Positions 18,701 through 27,438 of a DNA stretch of 64,000 nt are shown in pieces. The notes beneath the pieces are model-generated. The model ran no database searches. It was not told the DNA's origin and worked only from the letters and a program-made list of their open reading frames with translations. The stretch's first letter is position 1. Every line of letters starts with the position of its first letter. Where the stretch lies: positions 5,408,501 to 5,472,500 of the forward strand of contig NZ_AP019860.1 of NCBI RefSeq assembly GCF_009002475.1, read 5' to 3'. This DNA is from Candidatus Uabimicrobium amorphum. GTDB taxonomy: Bacteria; Planctomycetota; Uabimicrobiia; Uabimicrobiales; Uabimicrobiaceae. The translations under genes and the position numbers were made by a program.

Positions 18701-21700
18701 ATATTCTTGGTGCGCATAGGCCCCTAAGCACACTTCTTTTACGCGTCGTAGCAACTCCTCGAAACTAGGATCGCCACTCAAGTCTGTTCGCAGGGCCAAG
18801 GTGTTAATAAAAAATCCGATGTTGTTTTCTATTTTTCCATGATGGCGATTGGCAATTGGAAAGCCAATGGTGATGTCCTCCTGACCACTGTAACGATGTA
18901 GCAATATATTAAAAGCCGTTAGCAATACCATAAATAGCGTACTATCATTTTGGTGACTCAGTATATCGAGTTTGCGTTTTAAATTTTCATCGACAACTAG
19001 ATTGCAACGTTCGCCGCGATAATTTTGTTGTGCTGGGCGTGGATAGTCTGTGGGGAGGTCTAATACAGTTGGTTTTGTGGCAAATTGTTTTTGCCAGTAA
19101 TCTCGTTGTTTCGCAATGGCATTTTGCTGTCGTTGCCATACACAGAAGTCGCCGTATTGCACTTGTAGTATTTGTAGTTGAGGTGTTCTTGTCTCCTGCA
19201 GTGCATTGTATATTTCGGTTAGTTCTTTCCACAAAACGCCCATGGACCAGTGGTCGCTGATGATATGATGCATGGTGATACACAACACAAAACGTTTTTT
19301 GCCACAGCAGATCAGTTTAAAACGTACTAGTGGAAATTTGGTGAGAACAAAGGGGTTTTTCTCTTTCTCTACTTCGTGTTTTATTTGCTCTTCTGTATTT
19401 GTTTTATCTGCTAAATTAGCGACATCTAATGGGATTTTCTGCGATGAAATCTTTTGCCATACTTCTCCATCGTTACTTTCTTCTAAATATGTCTTTAATG
19501 CATGTTGTCTCTCTCCAAGGAGAGTAATGGCCTTTTCCATAAGTGGAATATCGACTTCACCTTTGAGATCAACTATACGTGACATATTGTAAAATGTACT
19601 TTGTGGCTCAAGTAGATACAAAAACCACAGGCGTTTTTGCGCCGCAGATAGCGGATATTTGTCTTTTGCTAGCGCAACTATTGGAGTTAGTTTCTCCGTA
19701 CTTGTTTCCAGTAGCTGCGCAAATCTCTGTATTGTTGGTGCTAAAAAGATACTTTGTAGTGGTATATCTTGTTGAAATGTTTCGCGTACTTGACTAATCA
19801 TGCGTATCGCAAGCAGTGAATGCCCACCTAGTTCAAAAAAATTATCATTTGTGCTGATATTGTTTATTTTGAGTACCTTTTGCCAAATTTTGTGTATTTG
19901 TTCTTCCATAGGATTTTTGGGAAGAACATAAGTTTTGGCTGTAGTGATAAAATTCTGGGGAAGAGCTTGTCTATCTATTTTGTTATTAGGCGTTAAGGGA
20001 AATTTATCCAAAACGACGAAATGAGTGGGTATCATGTACTGTGGTAATTTGCTTTGTAACCATAAGCGTAACTGCGAAGAGGTACTTTGTGGGGCGACAA
20101 TATATGCGACCAATATTTGATGGTGGTGTTGGTCTTTTTGGGCAACCACAAGTGCATGAGTTATATCGGGGTGTTGGCGCAACGTTGTCTCCACCTCGCC
20201 TGGTTCCATACGAAAACCACGTACTTTGATCTGATCATCTATACGTCCGAGAAACTGGATTTCTCCATTTGGCAACCAGCGCACTAAGTCACCGGTTTTA
20301 TACATTTTGCGACCAGCTTGGTAAGGGTTATCGACAAATTTATTTTGAGTTAACTGCGGACGATTAAGGTATCCTTGTGCTACCCCCCATCCCGAAATAC
20401 ACAATTCACCGGGGACACCAATCGCACATAAACGATTTTTTTGCATAACGTACAGTTGAGTATTGGCAATTGGTTTACCTATGGTTACGATCTGTGATGA
20501 TTTTACACGGCAGGATGTGGACCAAATAGTAGTTTCTGTGGGGCCGTAGACATTCCAAAGGGCTCTACATTTTTGTAGTAATTCACTGGCTAAGTTTTGG
20601 TTCAATTCTTCTCCGCCACAAAGTATTTTTAAATGCGAATTGCCTTTCCATCCATCATCTAGGAGTGAAGTCCATAAAGAGGGGGTTGCTTGCATGATGG
20701 TTACAGAAGACGCTTTCTGTTTTAAAGTGGAGACATTTGTCACTTCCTCTGTGGTGGCGATGATGTTTTTTGCGCCTGAGATGAGTGGTAGAAATATTTC
20801 TAAAACAGATATGTCAAAGCATACAGTTGTAACACTTAGTAGAGTATCTTGTGTGGTTATTCCCATTTGACGTTGAAAATGTAATAGGAGGTTGGCGACA
20901 GAGTTGTGCTTGACTTGAATTCCTTTTGGCTTACCGGTGCTTCCCGATGTATAAACTATGTTGAAAAGGTTGTATGGCGAGACGGATGACTCTGTTAGTT
21001 TTTCTTGTGATATTTGGTTGTCGTCCACATAAATGACAGTATTTGCCTGTATTGCCTTTACATTTTTTGAAGTTAACAAAACATCGATATTGGCATCTTG
21101 TAGCATGTAATCAATACGCTGTTGCGGATAATTGGGATCTATTGGTAGATAAGCAGCACCTGATTTCAAAATGGCAAGAATACCTATGACCATTTCGATA
21201 GAACGTTCGACGATGATGGCGATAATTGGACGGTGTTTTTGCGCCAATATATACGCAAGTTGACTAGCTTTTTCATCAAGTTCGCGGTACGTGATTTGTT
21301 TGTTCTTGCATACAAGAGCTACATTTTTAGGCGTTTTGCGTGCCTGGGTTTCAAAGAGTCCATGTACGGTATTCTTTGGAAAATTGTGTTGCGTATCGTT
21401 AAACTCTACAAGTAATCGTTGTTTCTCCTCAGAGGTTAGCATATCCAAGTGTGCGATGGGGTGTTGTGGTGATTCTACCGCACTTTGCAATAACTGTACA
21501 AAATGAGTGGCCATTCTCTCAATGGTTGCCTGTTCAAATAGATCAACGCTATACTCCCAACAGCCTAGCAATTGCTCATCTACTTCTTCAAACATTAAGT
21601 GGAAGTCGAATCGCGAGCGGAGACGTTTTAAACGCAGCGGTTGAAAGGTAATATCTGAAATATGTGTTTTTGTTAACCAATTTTGCTGTAGAGCAAAGGA

Positions 21701-22957
21701 ATTTTGGAAAATAGCAAAACGACTGGGGTCGCGGTCTATACTGAGATTTTCGACAAGTTTTTCAAAAGGCATATCTTGGTATGCTTGGGTTTCCAAACAC
21801 CCTTGGCGAATAACTTGTAATACTTCACCAAAATTATATTCATCATTTAATTTTGTGTGTAACGCAACGGTGTTGACCACAAAGCCAATGAGATTTTGTA
21901 GTGCAGGGTGATTGCGACATGCAATGGGAAACCCTACCACAATATCTTGTTCTCTAGAATAACGCGATAGCAAGATTTTGTATATGGCAAGTAGCCCCAT
22001 GAACAAGGTGCAGTTGTGTTCGCGTAGTAGTGTTTTGAATTTTGTTAGAAGCTGTGCTTTTACATTAAAATGAATGCTATTACCTTTAAATGTAGGCTGC
22101 GAAGGTCGTAAATAGTCTGTCACTAGAGGTAGAGGCTGTAGCCCCTGTAATTTCGTTTTCCAGTAATCTAGGAGTAATTTTACTGTCTCGTCATCAATCC
22201 ATTTTCTTTGCCACAGAGCAAAATCGCTATATTGTATAGGTAAATTGCTCAGTTGTGGTTGATGTCTGTTCATGTAAGCGTCGTAGCATTTGATGAGTTC
22301 TCTTTGTAAAATGGTAAAAGAGGAACCGTCGCAGATACAATGATGTAGAACGATAAATAACACGTGATGTTGTTTATCTAATTGTAAAAGGCGAAAACGA
22401 ACCATACCTTTTTCGAGATCGAAGTTCGTATATGATTCTTCATGAGTGATTTTTTCTATTTTTTCATTATGGGAAATTTCTTGCGAGATCGAAGTACACG
22501 GTAGTGTTACCTCGTAGGGGGCTAAGATTTTTTGGTAGGGGATTCCTTCGTCCTCGTAAAAAACCGTACGCAAAATTTCATGGCGCAGTACAATGTGTGT
22601 TAAACTTTTTTCCAGGATCATTGTATTGAGATGACCAAAAATTTCAAGAGCCTGGGGTACGTTATAGGGGTCTTTTTCTTGGTAAATTTGATGTATTAGC
22701 CACAAGCGCTGTTGATTTAGTGAAAGAGGTATCTTTTGTGATGATGTAATTTTTTGCAGAGGATTTCGCCGCGAACTTTTGTGCAGTTGTTGTTGATGTA
22801 AATGCATTAACAATTCACTGCGATGCTGTGCTATCGCTTGTGAAATTTGTGGTGTGATGGTGTTTTTGGGAGCACGTACATGTATTTTTTGTCCTTTGGT
22901 AGATAACTGAATGTTGTGTCTTTGTAAATAAGACAAAAGATCATCTAATTTCATCAT
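15704..22957 (-). CDS. Two-module NRPS: TubC docking-C-A-T-C-A-T-TE
   Basis: A 2417-residue assembly-line enzyme. Domains in order: TubC-type N-terminal docking domain (about 1-52); condensation with HHCICDG at 205-211; adenylation with YTSGSTG at 669; carrier with S1047 in LGGHSLL; second condensation with HHIISDH at 1230-1236 (His where Gly is usual); second adenylation with YTSGSTG at 1714; carrier with S2104; thioesterase with the nucleophile elbow GMCLGG, C2235 replacing Ser. The first adenylation pocket reads about D-I-L-Q-L-G-V-I-W-K, close to known glycine codes. The second reads about D-A-M-H-V-G-G-V-T-K, which I cannot assign. There are no epimerase or methyltransferase domains. It starts 12 bases after the monooxygenase gene, in one operon. 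Its last residues come from a palindromic element. Confidence 0.95.
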   Translation of the reverse strand: MMKLDDLLSYLQRHNIQLSTKGQKIHVRAPKNTITPQISQAIAQHRSELLMHLHQQQLHKSSRRNPLQKITSSQKIPLSLNQQRLWLIHQIYQEKDPYNVPQALEIFGHLNTMILEKSLTHIVLRHEILRTVFYEDEGIPYQKILAPYEVTLPCTSISQEISHNEKIEKITHEESYTNFDLEKGMVRFRLLQLDKQHHVLFIVLHHCICDGSSFTILQRELIKCYDAYMNRHQPQLSNLPIQYSDFALWQRKWIDDETVKLLLDYWKTKLQGLQPLPLVTDYLRPSQPTFKGNSIHFNVKAQLLTKFKTLLREHNCTLFMGLLAIYKILLSRYSREQDIVVGFPIACRNHPALQNLIGFVVNTVALHTKLNDEYNFGEVLQVIRQGCLETQAYQDMPFEKLVENLSIDRDPSRFAIFQNSFALQQNWLTKTHISDITFQPLRLKRLRSRFDFHLMFEEVDEQLLGCWEYSVDLFEQATIERMATHFVQLLQSAVESPQHPIAHLDMLTSEEKQRLLVEFNDTQHNFPKNTVHGLFETQARKTPKNVALVCKNKQITYRELDEKASQLAYILAQKHRPIIAIIVERSIEMVIGILAILKSGAAYLPIDPNYPQQRIDYMLQDANIDVLLTSKNVKAIQANTVIYVDDNQISQEKLTESSVSPYNLFNIVYTSGSTGKPKGIQVKHNSVANLLLHFQRQMGITTQDTLLSVTTVCFDISVLEIFLPLISGAKNIIATTEEVTNVSTLKQKASSVTIMQATPSLWTSLLDDGWKGNSHLKILCGGEELNQNLASELLQKCRALWNVYGPTETTIWSTSCRVKSSQIVTIGKPIANTQLYVMQKNRLCAIGVPGELCISGWGVAQGYLNRPQLTQNKFVDNPYQAGRKMYKTGDLVRWLPNGEIQFLGRIDDQIKVRGFRMEPGEVETTLRQHPDITHALVVAQKDQHHHQILVAYIVAPQSTSSQLRLWLQSKLPQYMIPTHFVVLDKFPLTPNNKIDRQALPQNFITTAKTYVLPKNPMEEQIHKIWQKVLKINNISTNDNFFELGGHSLLAIRMISQVRETFQQDIPLQSIFLAPTIQRFAQLLETSTEKLTPIVALAKDKYPLSAAQKRLWFLYLLEPQSTFYNMSRIVDLKGEVDIPLMEKAITLLGERQHALKTYLEESNDGEVWQKISSQKIPLDVANLADKTNTEEQIKHEVEKEKNPFVLTKFPLVRFKLICCGKKRFVLCITMHHIISDHWSMGVLWKELTEIYNALQETRTPQLQILQVQYGDFCVWQRQQNAIAKQRDYWQKQFATKPTVLDLPTDYPRPAQQNYRGERCNLVVDENLKRKLDILSHQNDSTLFMVLLTAFNILLHRYSGQEDITIGFPIANRHHGKIENNIGFFINTLALRTDLSGDPSFEELLRRVKEVCLGAYAHQEYPFEQLVEDVNPVRDMSRNPIFQVMVNMLDDAKLSGSEFIGLQTSNYKRKMDTTKFDLTLYIRQQDALQITFRYSRDLFSLATIERMTRHFLQLLNSIVRHPQQKIAQLQIFGQYEQQQYQKNRAQQLLSVPETKEFITFAKKQIQQSIFQRYTQKVNQHGSHHAVFSNHEYHTYQEIYALSCHLALQLQQCLGENTAQVALLFSHNLSMIAAILGVVAAGKTYVPLEPVFSQRQQFIVEDANVRAIVTETNHLPQAQLLANNDTVVFNFDNLTIQDNNVTINHKVSPDHIAYLLYTSGSTGTPKGVVQNHRNILHFIRNYTNNLKITHTDRLLMVAGYHFDASIMDIFAALLNGATLYLFDLRNDSIEDLATWIIDNKITIYHSTPTIYRHFVKTIQEHQHFPDLRFVVLGGEEVRKEDVDSYKKHFEEHCIFVNGLGPTESTVTLQNFIYHHTPIPQNTVAVGYPVEDTDIVLLDAQQRPTELYGEIAIKSPHVALEYWRRPQLNAQTFLNNSPNKEKRTYRTGDMGYMRADGQIMFMGRKDSQVKIRGIRVELGEIEITIREHPKVVETAVVHYQHNAKSFLVSYVVTNTSLCVDEIKNFVREKLPSYMVPSHFVLREALPLNASGKIDKKALAEIENFDFTATKSAAPRNDIEKKLCDIWQDILQVKNIGIHDDFFALGGHSLLAVHAVSQMRPLFGFASDDHEKLPLSVLLTHPTIHDFVTIVPQIHTTLQQSIIPMNAKLRGHGIFLVHAANVDPICYQHLSHCLDGKKTAYAIRTHDLPADTSIEDTARYHCEKIKTIQAHGPYVIGGMCLGGIVAFELARQLQQRGDAVKLVFMMDTINIPGMENYKSQQLHQDKKRRKKKRLQKLVKFWQHVCSGDMHFVAQKIKKIMCGLSIKRKIKKLTDPRTKLRKKMRAQLRTIRDRYKPQPYNGVLVYIRSEKQQGDYAEKRLRQVAPNVKVHKLPGTIHSDVTRSYFAEKTSEIVQDYLGRVID

Positions 22958-22969
22958 GAAAAATCCCGT

Positions 22970-24838
22970 CTAAATGACAATATCTTCCATTTCTTCGTCA
23001 TCACTCTTGCTTGAGGAAGATAGAATGTAGTTACTGAGTTGTTCAATGGTAATCCCTCGTAGAATCTGCACCAAGGTTACATGTACGCCCAGTTCTGCTT
23101 CGATGTGGTTGCAAAGTTCGATGGCAATAATAGAGTCGACACCAAAGTCGGTTAACGGTGTTTGTACTTCTACTTGTTGTGTATCTAGTTCAATTGTTGT
23201 TGCAATTTTTGCCTGTAAATATTTACAAAGAAAACTATTTTGGTCTGGCGCATGGTTCATTTGAGCGAGAAGCTGTGAATGTACAGGATCCGTTTTTTCT
23301 ACAGAGTCACTTGTTTTGATTAGATCTACTTGCAATTTTTTTATTGTGGCGATGAGCTTGTGCTGTTTGTCGTACACATGCATATCCATATGCAAACTAT
23401 TCGATTTTTTTATATATACCCCATGACACCACAACGAGTTTTGTAGTGCGGATACCTTTTCTATTTTTTGCACACCGCGTGGAAATATATGCGTGTTATC
23501 TTCCACAACGGCAAGTAAACTGACAAAACAGTTTTCCCATAATACGGTGTTAAGTAGGGCGTCTTGTGCTTGTGATAAATTTACATCGGCAATGAGTTCA
23601 CTCTCATTGTAGTAAACGGATTGAATTCCTCGAATACTCGTACCATGAGTGATATTTGATGTGCCCATTTTGTGGTAGAATTCTTCATGGCTGATGGAAT
23701 GGAGACAACCGTCTTTGATTTTTTGTGAGTCGAATGATGGTGAATCATCTTGTACATTGATAGTTTTTTGTGACGGTGTCTGCAAGTTTGGATGCAAATT
23801 TTTCGCGGAGATACGCAATTCATTTAGCCATGGCAAATTTTCCAGAACAGTGTTTAAATCTAAGCCAAAGTCTACCTGACATGCAATTTCATTTACGCCG
23901 ATGTCGCATAGTTGCTGCAAAAATTGCATGCATTTTTGCGCAGGTCCAAATAACGCGCGTTCTTGGGAGATTCGTTCGTATATGATTTCCATCCACTCAT
24001 CTTGCTGTGCGGGAGACATTTTATCTATGTCAAAAGATTGTCCACGAGTAATCGCTAAATCGGCAATAAAACCCATATTACCTTTGATATAATCACACAA
24101 AGGTTTACGTGCCACTCTCTGTACTTTTTCTTCTGTAGCGATAAACGCTGGTAGAAGTACGGCAACTTTACTTTTTGCGACATCATGGCCGTTTTTTTGT
24201 AAGGCTTGGCGGTATAAAGCAATGTTTTTTGCCATCTCGTCCACAGATAAGGCCAACATGTGAGTAAGAACGTGGGCACCTATTTCACCAGCGCGGCGGA
24301 ATGTCTGGGGATTTTTGGCAGCTGTGATCCATATGGGCAATTCTTTTTGCACAGGAGTAGGATAGGTACGAACGTCAATGTTGTCTCCTTGACCATTTTT
24401 TACCGTGATCGATTCACCACGCCACAGTTTTTGTACTTTTGCCAAACCTCGGAATGTTTCTTCGTGGCGGTTAGGGTATTTTTCCGGATAAAAGCTAAAA
24501 TCATTTGGATGCCAACCAAAAGCAGCTGATATTTCTGCGCGACCTTGAGATAGGCAGTCAACCATTGCCCACTCTTCGGCTATGCGTAGCGGATTGTGTA
24601 GAGCAACAACCACACTACCTGAGCGTAGACGTATATTTTGGGTATTTTGTGCGAGTGCGGCACACATTACCGCGGGGTTGGGGTAAATGCAACCTAACGG
24701 TTGAAAATGACGTTCGGGTACCCATATTCCCGAAAATTCGTTGGCATCGGCGAACTGAGAAACTTGTATGGTGAAGTCGTAGATATTTTGTGCTTGAGGG
24801 TTTTCTCCACGCGAAAAGAATATGATACTAAATTCCAT
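22970..24838 (-). CDS. Luciferase-like monooxygenase fused to a dehydratase C-terminal half and an ACP
   Basis: A 622-residue protein. Residues 1-345 are a flavin-dependent luciferase-like monooxygenase of the secondary-metabolism type (MEFSIIFFSRGE, WVPERHFQPLG, AFGWHPNDF). Residues about 375-510 resemble the second hotdog of a PKS dehydratase (HGTSIRGIQSVYY, FPRGVQKIEKV). Where that half normally has its catalytic Asp (LLD), this reads ALLNTVLWENC, so Asn may replace it. Residues 540-612 are a carrier domain with S569 in FGVDSII. The acidic tail SDDEEMEDIVI could dock to the NRPS TubC domain. The start overlaps the KS gene by 11 bases. The protein would oxidise an enzyme-bound chain before handing it to the NRPS (inference). 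Confidence 0.88.
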   Translation of the reverse strand: MEFSIIFFSRGENPQAQNIYDFTIQVSQFADANEFSGIWVPERHFQPLGCIYPNPAVMCAALAQNTQNIRLRSGSVVVALHNPLRIAEEWAMVDCLSQGRAEISAAFGWHPNDFSFYPEKYPNRHEETFRGLAKVQKLWRGESITVKNGQGDNIDVRTYPTPVQKELPIWITAAKNPQTFRRAGEIGAHVLTHMLALSVDEMAKNIALYRQALQKNGHDVAKSKVAVLLPAFIATEEKVQRVARKPLCDYIKGNMGFIADLAITRGQSFDIDKMSPAQQDEWMEIIYERISQERALFGPAQKCMQFLQQLCDIGVNEIACQVDFGLDLNTVLENLPWLNELRISAKNLHPNLQTPSQKTINVQDDSPSFDSQKIKDGCLHSISHEEFYHKMGTSNITHGTSIRGIQSVYYNESELIADVNLSQAQDALLNTVLWENCFVSLLAVVEDNTHIFPRGVQKIEKVSALQNSLWCHGVYIKKSNSLHMDMHVYDKQHKLIATIKKLQVDLIKTSDSVEKTDPVHSQLLAQMNHAPDQNSFLCKYLQAKIATTIELDTQQVEVQTPLTDFGVDSIIAIELCNHIEAELGVHVTLVQILRGITIEQLSNYILSSSSKSDDEEMEDIVI

Positions 24839-27281
24839 TTTCTTCCCCTAATGAAATTTGACCGTGTGCATGCAGTTGCCAATCGTCGTTATCAATACTA
24901 TATATAGAAAATGAAGTTTCGTGAAGAACAGCTTGTAGTGTTTTGTTTTCATTTTTTGATAAAAATAATATTTTGTCGTATCGCATATTTTGTATATCAA
25001 TGGATTTTTGGTGAATCTGTCGTGCCGCGGCAGTAATTATTTCTATATAGACACCAGCGGAGACAAATATATTTTTTTGCATTTTCTGTTGATGGATAAA
25101 CTCTTCTTTTGCCGAGATTTGTACTTCCCAGACGTAATGTTGTGGTAAATGAGGATAGGCTGGCAAACGTTTACTGGGAAAACCTGCGAGGAGCATATTC
25201 GTGTCAGAAGACACCTCATTGTTCTTGGGAATCCAATAACTGTTGCGTGCAAATGGGTACGTGGGTAGAGAAATTTTCCATGGTTTTTGCTCGGGATACA
25301 GAGATTGCCAGTCTATGTTGTGCCCTTGCACCCAAGACTTTGCGATTTCATGTAGTGATTTTTGTGGTGTATTGTTTGGCATAATGTCGCGTTGTTGAAT
25401 TTTACCGTAGAAAATATCTTGGTGCTGTTGAGGATAGTGTTGTAATCGTTTTTGTAATTGTTGGACATTGCTGGCGACAATTGCCAAACGAAAGTCCATT
25501 TCTTCGCGACCGATTTGTAAAGAATATAAGGCACTAGGAAAATGTGTTATTTTGTTTTTCTGAATATATGTGCGCCAGCTAAATACGTACTCTTCGAGTT
25601 GCTGTTCATTTTTTGCCGACAGTATAAAGATCGTGGGATATGCCTCTGCCAGTTGTATGGGGAATTTTTCATATTCTTCTATAACAGCATGTGAATTGTT
25701 CCCGGTAATACCAAAAGAACTAACGCCCGCTATACGCCTTTCGCTTTCCCAATGAATCACTTCGCGGTTTATGAGAAAAGGAGTCTGTTCCATTTGAAGG
25801 AGAGGATTGGGGTTACGATAACCATACATTACCGGGATTTTTTTATGTTGCATTGATAACACTACTTTTATGACTCCTGCCAGCCCTGCGGCGGCTTCGA
25901 GATGTCCTATTTGTGATTTAATCGAACCGATATGGCAAAATTGTTTGCTACTTGTTTGTTGTGTAAAAGATTGTGTCAATGCTTGGATTTCGATAGGGTC
26001 TCCGAGTTTTGTTCCAGTACCATGGGCTTCTATAAAACTAGCGTCTTTAAAAGAAAGCTGCGCATCTTGCCATGCTTCTACAATGACGTTTGTTTGAAGT
26101 TTAGGACGCGGTGCAAATATACTCTGTGATTTTCCCGTATGATTGATGGCAACACCTTTAATAATCGCATGAATATTGTCACGGTCACGCACGGCGTTGG
26201 CGAGAGGTTTTAACAGTAATGCCGCAACACCTTCACCGGGAACATAGCCATCTGCCACGTCGCTAAAAGTATGACAGCGTCCACTGGCAGAGTAAGCTCC
26301 CATTTGACAGTAAGCATTATAACGCAAAGGACTGAGAATGAGATTTGTTGCGGCAACAAAAGCCAAAGAACATTTACCACGTCTTAGATCTTGTACGGCT
26401 AAATAAATAGCACCTAAAGAAGAAGCACAGGCATTGTCTACTGGCATGCATGGCCCCTGGAGATCGAAGATATGCGACACACGACCAGATAGCATATAGT
26501 TCATACTACTTGTATATTCATACGAGGAGTTTATAGCGATATTACGGCGTGCAATTTCATCCCAGTAATCGCGACTAAATGTTCCGACATAGACTCCGGT
26601 GTTACTTCCACGAATTTTTTTTGCATATCCTGCATCTTCTATCGATGCGTATATCGTTTCCAGTAATATACGCAATTGCGGGTCCATCCACACCGCTTCT
26701 TTGGGAGAAATTCCGAAAAACAGGGGATCGAATTTGTCGACATCATCTATAAATCCGCCCCATTTACAATACATCTTATTGGGTAATTTTTGTGGGGAAA
26801 ACCACTGATCTATATCCCAGCGACTTTTTGGCACTTCACGAATAACATCACATTGTGTGATGATGTTATCCCAGAATTGTTGTATATTTTTGGCCATGGG
26901 GAATTTCCCTGACATTCCAATAATCGCAATGTCTTTATCTACAGCCACCTCTGAGATTGTTTGCTCCTCTTTGGAAACTACACCAATATTTGTAAGATTG
27001 TCTACTTGGTCTACTAGAAAACTGGAAAAATTATTTTTGTGCTCACGGTACAGAAACGCGGAAAGTTCAGCAATTGTTTCGCATTGAAAAAATATAGTGG
27101 GAGAAAGTTGTATATTGGCTTGATTTTCAATAGCTTTGGCCAACAGTCTTTTTTTTATCCCCATCTCGGAGATATTGACATTCCAGTCCATATGTGATGT
27201 TTCTTGGGGAAGCAAACGTGTAATCTCTTGTATTACATACTGCTCAATTTTTTTTTGTAGTGTATGTTTTTCATCGGACAT
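24828..27281 (-). CDS. Polyketide synthase: carrier-like domain, ketosynthase, dehydratase N-terminal half
   Basis: An 817-residue protein. Residues about 8-80 fold like an acyl carrier domain but read MGIKKRLL where GxDSL is expected, so no serine is available for phosphopantetheine. Residues about 113-545 are a complete ketosynthase with C285 (VDNACASS), H420 (EAHGTGT) and H460 (QIGHLEAAAG). After a post-KS linker (LPTYPFARNSYWIP), residues about 705-817 match the first hotdog of a PKS dehydratase with H730 as candidate catalytic His; the following Gly and Pro of HxxxGxxxxP are not conserved. There is no acyltransferase, so extender units would have to come in trans. It is the first gene of the biosynthetic operon, with a weak SD AAAGAAAG. 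Confidence 0.92.
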   Translation of the reverse strand: MSDEKHTLQKKIEQYVIQEITRLLPQETSHMDWNVNISEMGIKKRLLAKAIENQANIQLSPTIFFQCETIAELSAFLYREHKNNFSSFLVDQVDNLTNIGVVSKEEQTISEVAVDKDIAIIGMSGKFPMAKNIQQFWDNIITQCDVIREVPKSRWDIDQWFSPQKLPNKMYCKWGGFIDDVDKFDPLFFGISPKEAVWMDPQLRILLETIYASIEDAGYAKKIRGSNTGVYVGTFSRDYWDEIARRNIAINSSYEYTSSMNYMLSGRVSHIFDLQGPCMPVDNACASSLGAIYLAVQDLRRGKCSLAFVAATNLILSPLRYNAYCQMGAYSASGRCHTFSDVADGYVPGEGVAALLLKPLANAVRDRDNIHAIIKGVAINHTGKSQSIFAPRPKLQTNVIVEAWQDAQLSFKDASFIEAHGTGTKLGDPIEIQALTQSFTQQTSSKQFCHIGSIKSQIGHLEAAAGLAGVIKVVLSMQHKKIPVMYGYRNPNPLLQMEQTPFLINREVIHWESERRIAGVSSFGITGNNSHAVIEEYEKFPIQLAEAYPTIFILSAKNEQQLEEYVFSWRTYIQKNKITHFPSALYSLQIGREEMDFRLAIVASNVQQLQKRLQHYPQQHQDIFYGKIQQRDIMPNNTPQKSLHEIAKSWVQGHNIDWQSLYPEQKPWKISLPTYPFARNSYWIPKNNEVSSDTNMLLAGFPSKRLPAYPHLPQHYVWEVQISAKEEFIHQQKMQKNIFVSAGVYIEIITAAARQIHQKSIDIQNMRYDKILFLSKNENKTLQAVLHETSFSIYSIDNDDWQLHAHGQISLGEENGI

Positions 27282-27438
27282 GGTTAGCTTTCTTTAGATG
27301 TGCAATCTGTATATATGCCTTACTAAAACATTATTTTTATTATATGTGTTTCCTTTTTGTTTTTCAAATGTTTTTATTTTGAGTGATGGCATAGGAATGG
27401 GTAAACAGAGCACTTTATCGTAAAGATTCATAGTGTGA

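Noticed and set aside
24828..24838. Simple frameshift joining the KS and LLM genes into one protein
   Set aside because: The LLM domain begins exactly at its own ATG with a typical N-terminus and the dehydratase half ends naturally, so two genes with an 11-base overlap are more likely; a sequencing error is not fully excluded.
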